Assembly (NCBI RefSeq): GCF_017308075.1 | Contig: NZ_JAFKFX010000033.1 | Span: 1-64,000, forward strand | Length of the DNA stretch: 64,000 nt | Reading direction: 5' to 3' | Source of the DNA: Allobosea sp. | Lineage (GTDB): Bacteria; Pseudomonadota; Alphaproteobacteria; Rhizobiales; Beijerinckiaceae | Shown here: in pieces, positions 15,748-23,103 of the stretch | Layout of the letters: each line of letters opens with the position of its first letter | How positions within the stretch are numbered: position 1 is the first letter of the stretch | The notes under the pieces: generated by a model | Told to the model about the DNA's origin: nothing | What the model saw: the letters and a program-made list of their open reading frames with translations, nothing else | The model's database searches: none | Made by a program: the position numbers and the translations under genes

Positions 15748-16869
15748 TCAGGCGCTCGTCGCCATTTTCAGCTTGCGCAGCGCAAAGGGCCGGATCACAG
15801 CGCCACCGGTACGACGCGTCGCGTGAAAGCGCGTGACGCTGTTGGTCGCCAGAAGGTACGGATTCACGAACACAGACATGTCGAGCCTGTCGACGATGCG
15901 ATACCCGGCCTCAAAATCACCGACTGCAATCGGGAACTCGCCGCTGGTTGCCTCGGGCATGTCCGCCGCGTCCGCGACAGGCCTGCCGAGAATAGTCTCC
16001 GGCAAGCCAGCCTGGAGTCCCGGCTGCCACAGATAGTTGCCCTGCGAGTCCTTTAGCTTGCGGATTGTGGCGATCGTCGCGCCGTTCATCACCCACGTCG
16101 CATTCCGACGATACGCGGCTGGCAGGGCATACAGGATCGAGATCAGTGCATCTGCGCTGAGGTTGGTAGCGTGGCCGTTCGGGATTTGCGGAACGCGGGC
16201 GTCCTGCATGAAGCCGTCCGGCTGGGGTCCACCAGTCCCGTTTACGAAGGCGGTGCCTTCCTTAAGGGCGAAGTCTTCGGCAAGGGATTCGCGCACCTCG
16301 CGTTCGGCAGCGCCGCCGCTGTCCGCCAGGAGCTGATTGGAGATGTCGACGAAGGTGTTCAGTTCCTTCGTCGCGATCTCGACCTCACCGAAAGACGGCT
16401 CGCTGCCCTCCTGCGGCTGGTTCTCGCCCTTCCACTTCGCGTTCGCCCGGCCGATGCGGGCCGGGTAGATAACACTTGGGTTGCCGGTCTGGCGCACGCT
16501 GGAAATGGCACGGATCGGGGAATACTCGACAAGCTCCTTCAGGAATTCGGAAGAGAATTCCGCCGGAGCCATGTAGCCACCGCGCGTATCGTCCGACACA
16601 CGGAGCGTCTTGTGATCGATGTCGGGGTGGTTCTTGCCGTGGCGCAGATAGAGCCCGAAGGCCTTCTGTTCCGCAGTCGGCTCGGCCTTAGTTTCGGCAC
16701 CGAGGTTCGGGCGGTTGGCCTTTGCCTCAAGCTCGTCGATGCGGGCCTTCAGCGGGTCAGTCGCGGCCTTCACGTCGGCAGCGACTGCGGCAACTGCAGC
16801 CTTAACCTCGTCAACGCCAATGTCGTCACTCTTGGTTTCGAGGCCGGCGGGAATGGTATCAATAAACAA
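15748..16869 (-). CDS. Phage major capsid protein, HK97 family
   Basis: 373 residues. Residues 1-60 form the helical delta-type scaffold with Ala/Lys-rich coiled coil (VDEVKAAVAAVAADVKAATD); the HK97 fold follows, with GGYMAPAEFSSEFLKELVEY, VEIATKELNTFVDISNQLLA and GTAFVNGTGGPQPDGFMQDA. The C-terminal part (IVDRLDMSVFVNPYLLATNS, TRFHATRRTGGAVIRPFA) is typical. The upstream protease presumably removes the N-terminal scaffold. Confidence 0.95.
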   Translation of the reverse strand: MFIDTIPAGLETKSDDIGVDEVKAAVAAVAADVKAATDPLKARIDELEAKANRPNLGAETKAEPTAEQKAFGLYLRHGKNHPDIDHKTLRVSDDTRGGYMAPAEFSSEFLKELVEYSPIRAISSVRQTGNPSVIYPARIGRANAKWKGENQPQEGSEPSFGEVEIATKELNTFVDISNQLLADSGGAAEREVRESLAEDFALKEGTAFVNGTGGPQPDGFMQDARVPQIPNGHATNLSADALISILYALPAAYRRNATWVMNGATIATIRKLKDSQGNYLWQPGLQAGLPETILGRPVADAADMPEATSGEFPIAVGDFEAGYRIVDRLDMSVFVNPYLLATNSVTRFHATRRTGGAVIRPFALRKLKMATSA

Positions 16870-16880
16870 TGAGTCAGTCC

Positions 16881-17411
16881 TTAGAAATGAGCACGGCCAG
16901 CATTGATTGCCTCAACCAGTGCGCGAAAAGAATTGTCGGGAGTAGACTTGACGCCGGTAACGGTGGCGTCCTCGTTCATCGGAAACGTCACGATGGACAC
17001 TTCGCGAAGTTCGATTCCGTGGAGCAGGCGAGCACCGCTTTTGCGGTCCATCTCGTCGCGAATAGTTCGGAAGCCGATCGACAGGCCGTCAACAGCGCCT
17101 GCCTTGACGAGCGCATGAGCCTCGCGCCCCTTCGCCGTCGCTAGGATGAAGCGGCCCTCGGCCTTCAGACCCTTGGCGTCTTCCGTGAAGGACGTCCATG
17201 TTCCGACCGGCTCCGACGTGTCGTGTTGCCAGAGCATTTTGACGCGCGCCGCGGGGTACTTCGCCAGGCTAGTAGTAAATGCCCCGGGCTTTACGATGTC
17301 GCCCCCACGATCCCTCACGTTAAATGTGCTCGCGTATCCGTGAAACGAGCCATCGTCAGCAACCGCCTTGACGTCGAGTTCGATAGGCGCGCCGTTATGC
17401 AGCTTCGTCAT
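16881..17411 (-). CDS. HK97 family prohead protease
   Basis: 176 residues of the U35/HK97 protease type. FHGYASTFNVRDRGGDIV and KPGAFTTSLA lead into the catalytic His63 (LWQHDTSEPVG) and Ser111 (AVDGLSIGFR); REVSIVTFPMNEDA follows. It cleaves the capsid scaffold during maturation. The gene overlaps the portal gene end by 17 bases. Confidence 0.93.
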   Translation of the reverse strand: MTKLHNGAPIELDVKAVADDGSFHGYASTFNVRDRGGDIVKPGAFTTSLAKYPAARVKMLWQHDTSEPVGTWTSFTEDAKGLKAEGRFILATAKGREAHALVKAGAVDGLSIGFRTIRDEMDRKSGARLLHGIELREVSIVTFPMNEDATVTGVKSTPDNSFRALVEAINAGRAHF

Positions 17412-18609
17412 CCTGTTCCTTTGGTTCGTTGGAGTTCGCCGGGCCGGGGGTTGTGTACGGGCTCGCCAGAGTGTCCCCGTCCGGCAGGGGCGGCAGGTTC
17501 TCGCGGCGTCGGCAGTCGTTCGATGTCATGACGCCAGCCGATCGGAACTGCGCATAGGCGCCGGCCCGGGCTGCGGTGTCTGCCCGAAGCAGATCGTCGA
17601 CCACAAACGAGATCGAGTGCGTCGAGCGCTCATCCTTCGTGAGAAGGCAACGGCGATAAGCGTCAGTCCACGCCTTAAGCCAATAGAGAAGACAGAGCTG
17701 CAGGAACTGCAGATTTTGCTGCTCAGTATTCGCGAACGTGCCCTTGGAAAGCTCCTGCAGCAGCGTGATTGGCACACGGGTAAGCCGCGAAATCTCGCCG
17801 ATGCTGAAATTACGCTGTTCGTGATGCTGGCTCTCGATGCTGGTGAACGCGATCGGTTTATAGTCGCCGTCCTGATCGACTACGGCGACGCCGCCGATAT
17901 TGTCGCCACCCTGCATCGCCTTCCACATGAGACCGACGCGCTCGACGGTCTTCGCCGAGGCCTGGCCCTTCATGGTTAGAATGCCGCCGGGACGGGAGTT
18001 GTTCTTGAACAACCGGGCCGAAGTGCGTTCCAGCAGGATCGCCAAGCCGATCGCCTCGCGACCGGAGCGGAGCAAACCAAGGCCGGTCCTGCCGTCCAGC
18101 GAAGGCGCTTGAATGTGCAGGATTTGGTCGGGGCGGTAACGCACCTCGCCGACCTTGAACCGGGGCTCGCCCGTGTCCAGACGCTCGACCGTGACGCTGC
18201 TACGCGGAAGGTGCAGCAACTCGACGGGTTTGCCCGCAACCTTGTTCGCGAAGGCGAAGCCGTCGCCGTGCAAGACTGCATCGATCGTAACCAGTTCGCG
18301 CACCTTGCCGGCGGATTGCCACGCGTTGGCCTCGTCGTGGATCAGCGCATAACCGGGATGGTCCGGCGCGGGCTCCTTGCCTTCGCCCTGCTGGCGATAG
18401 ATCTTCGCAGGCAGCATGCCGACCGCACCGGCGATCAGGTTCACGGCGCAGTTGACGGCAGGCACTGCCATCGCTGAATCGGCGTTGACGGCGACGCCCG
18501 ACGTGGTGAGCGTGAAGGCGCCGACCAGAGCCTCCCAGCTTTCCGACGTCGGGTCGGTGAGGGACTTGGATTCCGACACGCTGTCGGCTTTGCGGCTGAA
18601 CGGCCACAT
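17395..18609 (-). CDS. Phage portal protein, HK97 family
   Basis: 404 residues: NLIAGAVGMLPAKIYRQQGE, HGDGFAFANKV, LLERTSARLFKNNSRPGGIL and the ISRLTRVPITLLQEL region are characteristic of HK97-type portals. It forms the DNA-entry ring at one capsid vertex. Its ATG overlaps the TGA of the upstream HTH-like gene by one base (TGATG), so the two are probably coupled. Confidence 0.93.
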   Translation of the reverse strand: MWPFSRKADSVSESKSLTDPTSESWEALVGAFTLTTSGVAVNADSAMAVPAVNCAVNLIAGAVGMLPAKIYRQQGEGKEPAPDHPGYALIHDEANAWQSAGKVRELVTIDAVLHGDGFAFANKVAGKPVELLHLPRSSVTVERLDTGEPRFKVGEVRYRPDQILHIQAPSLDGRTGLGLLRSGREAIGLAILLERTSARLFKNNSRPGGILTMKGQASAKTVERVGLMWKAMQGGDNIGGVAVVDQDGDYKPIAFTSIESQHHEQRNFSIGEISRLTRVPITLLQELSKGTFANTEQQNLQFLQLCLLYWLKAWTDAYRRCLLTKDERSTHSISFVVDDLLRADTAARAGAYAQFRSAGVMTSNDCRRRENLPPLPDGDTLASPYTTPGPANSNEPKEQDDEAA

Positions 18610-19028
18610 CAGGCAGATCCAATTCGACTGAGAATATCGGCAACAATCGCGCCGATGGGGACGATCAGGGTTGATCGCTCGATGGTCGCAGGCACTTCGC
18701 TGGCGACATGAGGCCCGCCAGAGTCGCGGACTGGCGTCGGCGTCAGGATCAGCAAGGCGTCGAGGGCGGGCGGCGCTTCGAGATGATCGAAAGCGATAGC
18801 CAGAGCGTCGAGCCAGGATCGGCCGCCGCGTTTGACCTCGCGACCAACGGCTAAGACGGCTAGATCACGCGGGCTGAAGACACGGGCGCCGCCATCGCGC
18901 GCCGAAAACAAGGTGTCGTAATGCTCGGCTCGGTGAACAAGGGCGTCGAGATTGTCGAGGTGAATGCCGCTGAGCCGTGCGGCATCGTCGCGCCGATAGA
19001 CGCGTTCGCCCCAGGTTCGGGCGTGCAT
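18609..19028 (-). CDS. HTH-like protein leading the head operon
   Basis: 139 residues. The first 80 (GERVYRRDDAARLSGIHLDN, then ARVFSPRDLAVLAVGREVKR) look like a MerR-type winged-helix fold; the rest is hydrophobic and unassigned. The start at 19028 is chosen because AGGA lies 13 bases upstream and an intrinsic terminator sits just before it; the frame continues upstream but through that terminator. Position suggests either a regulator of the head operon or a packaging accessory protein. Confidence 0.55.
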   Translation of the reverse strand: MHARTWGERVYRRDDAARLSGIHLDNLDALVHRAEHYDTLFSARDGGARVFSPRDLAVLAVGREVKRGGRSWLDALAIAFDHLEAPPALDALLILTPTPVRDSGGPHVASEVPATIERSTLIVPIGAIVADILSRIGSA

Positions 19029-19499
19029 GGGAAAGTGTTTCCTCGCAAGGTTTCTGGGTGTGAAAAAACCCGCCGAGGCGGGTGATCGGGGAAGGCGAGC
19101 GCGTCGGAAAAATGCCAAAAACCGACGCGCTCGAGCCCCATCGCCACCGCCGAAATCCAAGTCAGCGGCAGCGCGTCTTCGAATAAAAGAGGCCCGCCGG
19201 CTTAGGAATCGACGGGCCAGTATAGACAGCGGGACCGTGCAGGGGCGCTGCCTATACAAGTACTATAGGGGATTCGGGCTACCCCCTCCGCTTAGCGGAA
19301 GTGCGGGCGCTGTAATGCCCTGCTACCTTACTCCGGATGAGAATGCGGCAAAACGGCCACTATCTCGCCTTAATCCTAAGCAAGCGCTTGAAATATAAGA
19401 CTAAGATTGTGTCATGGGCAAATTGTCGCAGGGAAACTATTTCTAGGCCTTCTTGCGACCTCTTCCTATACCTCCGGACAACTCGGCGGAAAGTGCCAA
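19029..19499 (-). promoter_or_regulatory. Structured 471-bp leader before the head operon
   Basis: No convincing gene. On the minus strand, in order, the region can form: a 12-bp stem with one mismatch (19220-19231 with 19246-19257), a 6-bp stem GGCCCG/CGGGCC near 19189-19217, a perfect 11-bp stem (19097-19107 with 19122-19132, T-rich loop) and an intrinsic terminator (19063-19082). The terminator precedes the ribosome site of the first head gene, so transcription into the head operon would need read-through. This resembles antitermination-controlled late leaders. Confidence 0.55.
19063..19082 (-). terminator. Intrinsic terminator inside the head-operon leader
   Basis: On the minus strand CCCGC-CTCG-GCGGG is followed by six T (the A run at 19063-19068). 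It lies 35 bases before the first head gene start, with no gene ending just upstream. Confidence 0.8.
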
Positions 19500-20174
19500 C
19501 TAGCCAGCGTGTTTTTTCAGGGCAGACGCCAGGTTATCGTTTGCAGCACGCAGTTTCCGCTTAGCCGCCAGCGCCCAGCACGAGTCCGCCGCTGCCGTAA
19601 CGATGTCCATGCAGTGCCGGATCGAATACCCGCCGTCCGCGTAGTGCCCGACGATCCCCAGCGCAGCACCGAGCCGGATGCGGCCAGCCGCTGCCTGCTT
19701 CTCTTTCGGGAACGTCATCTGAGGCGGGGCGAGATCGCGCATTTCGGCGCCGTCCAGCGCGTCGTTCAGCACGAGGATCAAGTCAGCAGCCGTGACTTGA
19801 CCAAACAGCCGGTACAGCCTGCCCAGCACCATGGCGCGCTCTGCCGCGACCTCCTGCGCGAACAGTGCATCCCGCGGCCTGCTGATGAAGGGTCGCCTAC
19901 CACCGCCCGCCGCCGCCATACTGCCGGCGCCAAAGCTGACCTCAACCGGCCTGTGCTGCTTGATCCACCATTCAACCGCCGCGCCCTGTTCCGGAGTGAA
20001 CCGTCCGGCGGCAAACTCCTCGGACAGTGGGTGCCGTCCGTGGGACGCGGCCAGGTCGTCGTCTGAGGGCTCGGCGGGCCGTGGTGCTGGCCGGATCGGC
20101 GCGCCGGTAGTGTGGGCGATCGTCACGCCGTTGCTGGCATAGGCGACGAGGTGGTTGTCGTTGGCGGGGATCAA
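19500..20174 (-). CDS. Hypothetical protein downstream of the helicase
   Basis: 224 residues starting MIPANDNHLVAYASNGVTIA. The middle is helical (DALFAQEVAAERAMVLGRLY) and the C-terminal half includes RIRLGAALGIVGHYADGGYS, which could hold an HTH. It overlaps the helicase stop by four bases (ATGA) and is the last early gene before the structured leader, the position of late-gene activators or antiterminators in many phages. That role is only positional inference. Confidence 0.55.
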   Translation of the reverse strand: MIPANDNHLVAYASNGVTIAHTTGAPIRPAPRPAEPSDDDLAASHGRHPLSEEFAAGRFTPEQGAAVEWWIKQHRPVEVSFGAGSMAAAGGGRRPFISRPRDALFAQEVAAERAMVLGRLYRLFGQVTAADLILVLNDALDGAEMRDLAPPQMTFPKEKQAAAGRIRLGAALGIVGHYADGGYSIRHCMDIVTAAADSCWALAAKRKLRAANDNLASALKKHAG

Positions 20175-21895
20175 TGGCGGGGCTCCCGCTTTAGGAAGGC
20201 AGGGATCTGTTCGTCGGTCAGTTCTTCATCATCGGAAGATCTAGACCTATGAGGGCCGGAAGGTCTGGGGTCAGCTTCTCGGACACGGCGAGAAGCTCCT
20301 CCATCACCTTCCAGTCGATAAGGGGATGGATGGTCGGTATCGACCACGACCATCTCGGCCTCGGCTACGCCAATATCGGGGGACTCGTCTTGGATTGAGA
20401 CGGGGGGCATTTCTACCTCGCCGTCATGACCCTCATCAGGAATAAGGTCGCGCTCTTGAACTTCTTCTTTCCCAGGCTCACGAGACGGTACACGGTACAC
20501 ACCTATAGGTGTGTGTACCGGATGTACCGCCTCACGACTGATGCCATCTTCACTGTCGGTACGCGGTACATCAGGGGTACATGTACCCGGTGTACCGCCC
20601 GGCGTTAGACGCCATGCACCATCTTCCTCGAGTATTGCCCCACGTGCCTGCAGCGTCTCGCGAGCCCGCCTGAACCTCGCTTTCAGCGTGCCGGGCTTCT
20701 CGCTGGGATAGACCGCGTAGAAGTCTTTACGCCATGCCTCTAGGTCGACAACTCCACCCCAACGCCGAAGGTCGCGCAGGACGTCCAGAGCCTTGCCCGC
20801 GTGGCCAGACGCGACGAACGCCTCGGCAGCTTCCTTGGCGTCATCCGGCACGATGACTGGGGCCGTCGTCGGGTTGCCGTCCTCGTCCTCGCCGACCGTC
20901 ACCGACTCCATGCGGAAGGTCGTGACCACGCCGTCCTCGGCGTCGTTCGCGCCGTCGCATTCCAAAGTGTAGGAGCCGCCGCCCTTCTTCTTGACCATGA
21001 AGCTGGCGTCGACTGCGCCGTCTAGGTCGATGGCGCCCTTACCACGCTCGCCGGACCACGCGGTGTGATGGATGACCGTGACATGTGCGCCGGTCTCTTT
21101 GAGCATCAGGTCGCAGTTCGCGACGAAGCGCCCCATGTCCTTACTGGCGTTCTGGTCCCCTGGCCCGAAGACGCGCGTTAGAGTGTCGATGATGACCCAA
21201 ACGCAGGCTTGCCCGCACTGGCCCTCGGCCTGGCGGATGGCGGCAATCAAGGCTCGCGTGTCGACGTTGGTAGACGTCATGTCGATGAACCCGCCGAGCA
21301 CCAGCAGCGGTATCTTTCCGATACCGTGACGCTTGCGGAAGGCCGCCATCCGGCGCTCCGTGAGCTTCTTCCGCTCGGCCGCTATGTAGACGACGAAGCC
21401 CTGCCGGACCTTGCGACCGTGCCAGTCCATGCCCGCGGCGACATGGCAGGCGACGTCCGTCATGATGGCGGACTTGCCAGTACCGGGTAAGCCGCTGGCC
21501 ATCGTGAACTCGCCGTCGCCGAGCACGCCCTTCACGAACGTCTTTTTGACCTGAGTCGTGTCGATGTCGCCGAACCAGGTCAGGTCGAAGCGGCCGGTGC
21601 TGGCGGGACGGTTATCGTTGGCAGGGCGCTTAATCCACGCATCGCGCATGGCTCGGAACTCAGCCTGACGCCGGTGACGTTCCGCCTCGCGGTCGGCGCG
21701 CCACAGCTCGCCCGCGGCCCAGTCGCGCCTGCGGATGAACTCGAGATGGTGTGCATGTTCGGCCGGCGACGGCACGGGGGCGTCGGGCTCTAAATCGGGC
21801 AACTCAACCAGCGGACCTATGAAATGGTACAGGCCGGTGTCTTCGTAATCATCGTCGGCGATCTCGACGGCAGCCGTCTCAGTTGCGATGTTCAA
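20171..21895 (-). CDS. RecA-fold replicative helicase/ATPase (AAA_25, RepA-like)
   Basis: 574 residues. After an acidic and then Arg-rich N-terminal 100 residues, Walker A (ASGLPGTGKSAIMT, 133-146) and Walker B (VWVIIDTLTRVFG) define a hexameric RepA/DnaB-like ATPase core to about residue 340. A winged-helix-like segment follows (WRKDFYAVYPSEKPGTLKAR), then a long acidic low-complexity tail. The start codon is TTG, 17 bases inside the upstream gene. It probably unwinds the element's origin. The tail-coding region carries nine GTAC words (see 20487-20596). Confidence 0.82.
   Translation of the reverse strand: MNIATETAAVEIADDDYEDTGLYHFIGPLVELPDLEPDAPVPSPAEHAHHLEFIRRRDWAAGELWRADREAERHRRQAEFRAMRDAWIKRPANDNRPASTGRFDLTWFGDIDTTQVKKTFVKGVLGDGEFTMASGLPGTGKSAIMTDVACHVAAGMDWHGRKVRQGFVVYIAAERKKLTERRMAAFRKRHGIGKIPLLVLGGFIDMTSTNVDTRALIAAIRQAEGQCGQACVWVIIDTLTRVFGPGDQNASKDMGRFVANCDLMLKETGAHVTVIHHTAWSGERGKGAIDLDGAVDASFMVKKKGGGSYTLECDGANDAEDGVVTTFRMESVTVGEDEDGNPTTAPVIVPDDAKEAAEAFVASGHAGKALDVLRDLRRWGGVVDLEAWRKDFYAVYPSEKPGTLKARFRRARETLQARGAILEEDGAWRLTPGGTPGTCTPDVPRTDSEDGISREAVHPVHTPIGVYRVPSREPGKEEVQERDLIPDEGHDGEVEMPPVSIQDESPDIGVAEAEMVVVDTDHPSPYRLEGDGGASRRVREADPRPSGPHRSRSSDDEELTDEQIPAFLKREPRH
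20487..20596. repeat. Nine-copy GGTACR/TGTACC cluster, candidate replication origin
   Basis: GTAC occurs at 20488, 20495, 20515, 20524, 20559, 20566, 20577, 20583 and 20592; under half a copy is expected in 110 bases. Most lie in the 6-mer GGTACA or its reverse complement TGTACC, arranged as two forward, two reverse, three forward, two reverse. A near-palindrome spans 20494-20519. The cluster is inside the helicase gene (about codons 433-470), like lambda ori inside gene O. Confidence 0.6.
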
Positions 21896-22133
21896 AGCGC
21901 GGCTCCGGCCGGTTCATGCGATCGACGGCGGCAGCGGTGATGCGCGACGCGACTTCAGGGTGGAAGGTGACAGACCGGCGGCTCCCCATCGTCGGGGCGA
22001 TGGTCCGGAATTGGCCCTGGTCGTTCTGAATCAGTTTGAGGCCGCATAGGCGCAGCCCGTCCATTACTTCGATATCGAAATGCGCGAGCGAGCGCCCGTG
22101 ACCGTCCTGCGGCCACCATGAAATGATTTGCAC
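21879..22133 (-). CDS. SpoVG-like / phage DNA-binding protein
   Basis: 84 residues starting at GTG 22133 (VQIISWWPQDGHGRSLAHFD), with LKLIQNDQGQFRTIAP and SRRSVTFHPEVASRITAAAV. The pattern (beta strand, DIEV-D-LRLCGLKL, basic segment) resembles SpoVG-like proteins often carried by rhizobial phages. GGAGGGGAT immediately upstream supports this start over the longer open frame to 22226. It overlaps the helicase gene start and is probably the first gene of the early minus-strand operon. Confidence 0.65.
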   Translation of the reverse strand: MQIISWWPQDGHGRSLAHFDIEVMDGLRLCGLKLIQNDQGQFRTIAPTMGSRRSVTFHPEVASRITAAAVDRMNRPEPRFEHRN

Positions 22134-22207
22134 TAGATCCCCTCCAAGGGATGTTGCTGTGGTTGTGGAATGTTGCCGCGCCCATTCGGGCGGGGGAAGT
22201 CGATAAA

Positions 22208-22226
22208 GTGTTGAAATTTTCAACAC
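22208..22226. promoter_or_regulatory. Perfect 9-bp inverted repeat, candidate operator
   Basis: GTGTTGAAATTTTCAACAC, arms perfect with a single central base. It lies between the divergent SpoVG-like gene (start 22133) and the plus-strand gene at 22260, a natural place for an early-operon operator. Confidence 0.55.
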
Positions 22227-22259
22227 TATTCAGACGGCTGGCTTGCCTACGGCGCTGCT

Positions 22260-22514
22260 TTGAATGCGGGCCGGGGGTTGTTTCCGTCTGACGAGCAGTT
22301 CGGGCGTTGGGTTGAGGCAAACTCTCTGCACCAACTTGGTACAGACGAGGTGCGGCGAGACGAACGCGCTGCCGCCATGTGGGCAGCCGCCAATCCTGAC
22401 GAGTTCGCGGAGGCGGTAACTATTGGGTCAGTCCGCACCACTCATCGTTGGTATCAATTGATACCAACGAGGGCTGAGCGCAGTCCCCAATCAGAGGCCG
22501 ACCGCATCTGCTAA
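22260..22514 (+). CDS. Phage-type hypothetical protein, probably missing its true start
   Basis: 84 residues from a TTG at 22260 (LNAGRGLFPSDEQFGRWVEA, then RRDERAAAMWAAANPDEFAE). The pattern is familiar from rhizobial phage proteins in which a stretch like GWLAYGAALNAGR comes first; that stretch is present here in the same frame (from 22236) but a stop at 22212 cuts it and no better start exists. The 3' end contains a perfect 26-bp palindrome (22445-22470), so the gene end doubles as a DNA site. The frame may be recovering from a lost start. Confidence 0.5.
   Translation: MNAGRGLFPSDEQFGRWVEANSLHQLGTDEVRRDERAAAMWAAANPDEFAEAVTIGSVRTTHRWYQLIPTRAERSPQSEADRIC
22445..22470. repeat. Perfect 26-bp palindrome
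   Basis: Arms TCGTTGGTATCAA / TTGATACCAACGA with no spacer. A perfect 26-mer is expected about once in a thousand windows of this size. It lies in the 3' part of the plus-strand gene. Confidence 0.8.
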
Positions 22515-22563
22515 TCGCAAAGTTTGCGACAAGCAGGAAGTTGCACTCAGTCCCCAATCAGAG
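22481..22563. repeat. 16-bp direct repeats flanking a 15-bp palindrome
   Basis: CAGTCCCCAATCAGAG occurs at 22481-22496 and 22548-22563. Between them TCGCAAAGTTTGCGA (22515-22529) is an inverted repeat with one central base. This is a compact candidate replication or regulatory site. Confidence 0.65.
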
Positions 22564-22606
22564 CCAGTCCGCACCGCATGTCGCGCAAGCTCCTGCACCG
22601 GCTCGC

Positions 22607-22635
22607 GAATACCGTCCATTTTTTGGACGGTATTC
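22607..22635. other. 11-bp hairpin with T-rich loop
   Basis: GAATACCGTCC (22607-22617) pairs perfectly with GGACGGTATTC (22625-22635) around a loop of A and six T. It lies between the plus-strand gene and the convergent AlpA-like gene, so it may be a two-way terminator; an operator is the alternative. Confidence 0.55.
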
Positions 22636-22665
22636 TCTTGCTTCCTTTTCCAGGCTTCGCCGAAA

Positions 22666-22884
22666 TCACGCCGCCGCCCTCCGGCTCGCGGTCTGTTCCT
22701 GTCCGGCGATCCATGCCAGCAGCGTGGTCTTCCTGGCCAAGATGGTCTCGCCCATCCGGAAGACTGGCAAAGCGTTCTGAGCTGCCGCGTGATAGATGGC
22801 CCGCCGTGTCAGCCCCATGAACCGCGCGATTTCATCCGCGCCCTTCAAGACGTCAGAAGCCAGATTGTCGTTGTCCGCCAGCAC
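22666..22884 (-). CDS. AlpA-like / excisionase-type DNA-binding protein
   Basis: 72 residues from GTG 22884, preceded by GGAGGGG. KGADEIARFMGLTRRAIYHA is a MerR/AlpA-type winged helix, followed by ALPVFRMGETILARKTTLLA, the usual wing and C-terminal helix. Such proteins act as excisionases or activators of integrase/excision genes; AlpA-type regulators are also hallmark activators of Gram-negative PICI satellites. It is divergent from the integrase. Confidence 0.78.
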   Translation of the reverse strand: MLADNDNLASDVLKGADEIARFMGLTRRAIYHAAAQNALPVFRMGETILARKTTLLAWIAGQEQTASRRAAA

Positions 22885-22918
22885 TTTATCCCCTCCGAAA
22901 ATTCCCCGAACTTTTTCC

Positions 22919-22976
22919 TTGACAGGATTGTTAGGGGTGGTTACTGTTTGACATAGAGTCGAATCTGCGATACATG
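22919..22976 (+). promoter_or_regulatory. Candidate sigma-70 promoters for the integrase
   Basis: Two perfect TTGACA -35 boxes (22919-22924 and 22948-22953), each followed after 17 bases by a weak -10 (TACTGT at 22942, TACATG at 22971). They point towards the integrase; the leader would be about 120 bases. Confidence 0.4.
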
Positions 22977-23103
22977 TGTTTCGCAACCAAAATGTAGACC
23001 ACAGAATTTTCCAAAAGTCAAGAGTGTTCCGCGTGTTCCCCCGTTAATGCGGCAACGTGCCGCACCGTGTTGCGCGGAAACCGAAGGTCGGCAATCGTGC
23101 CAT

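Noticed and set aside
22666-22986. Longer AlpA-like start at 22986
   Set aside because: It would run through the integrase promoter region; the GTG at 22884 has a strong ribosome site.
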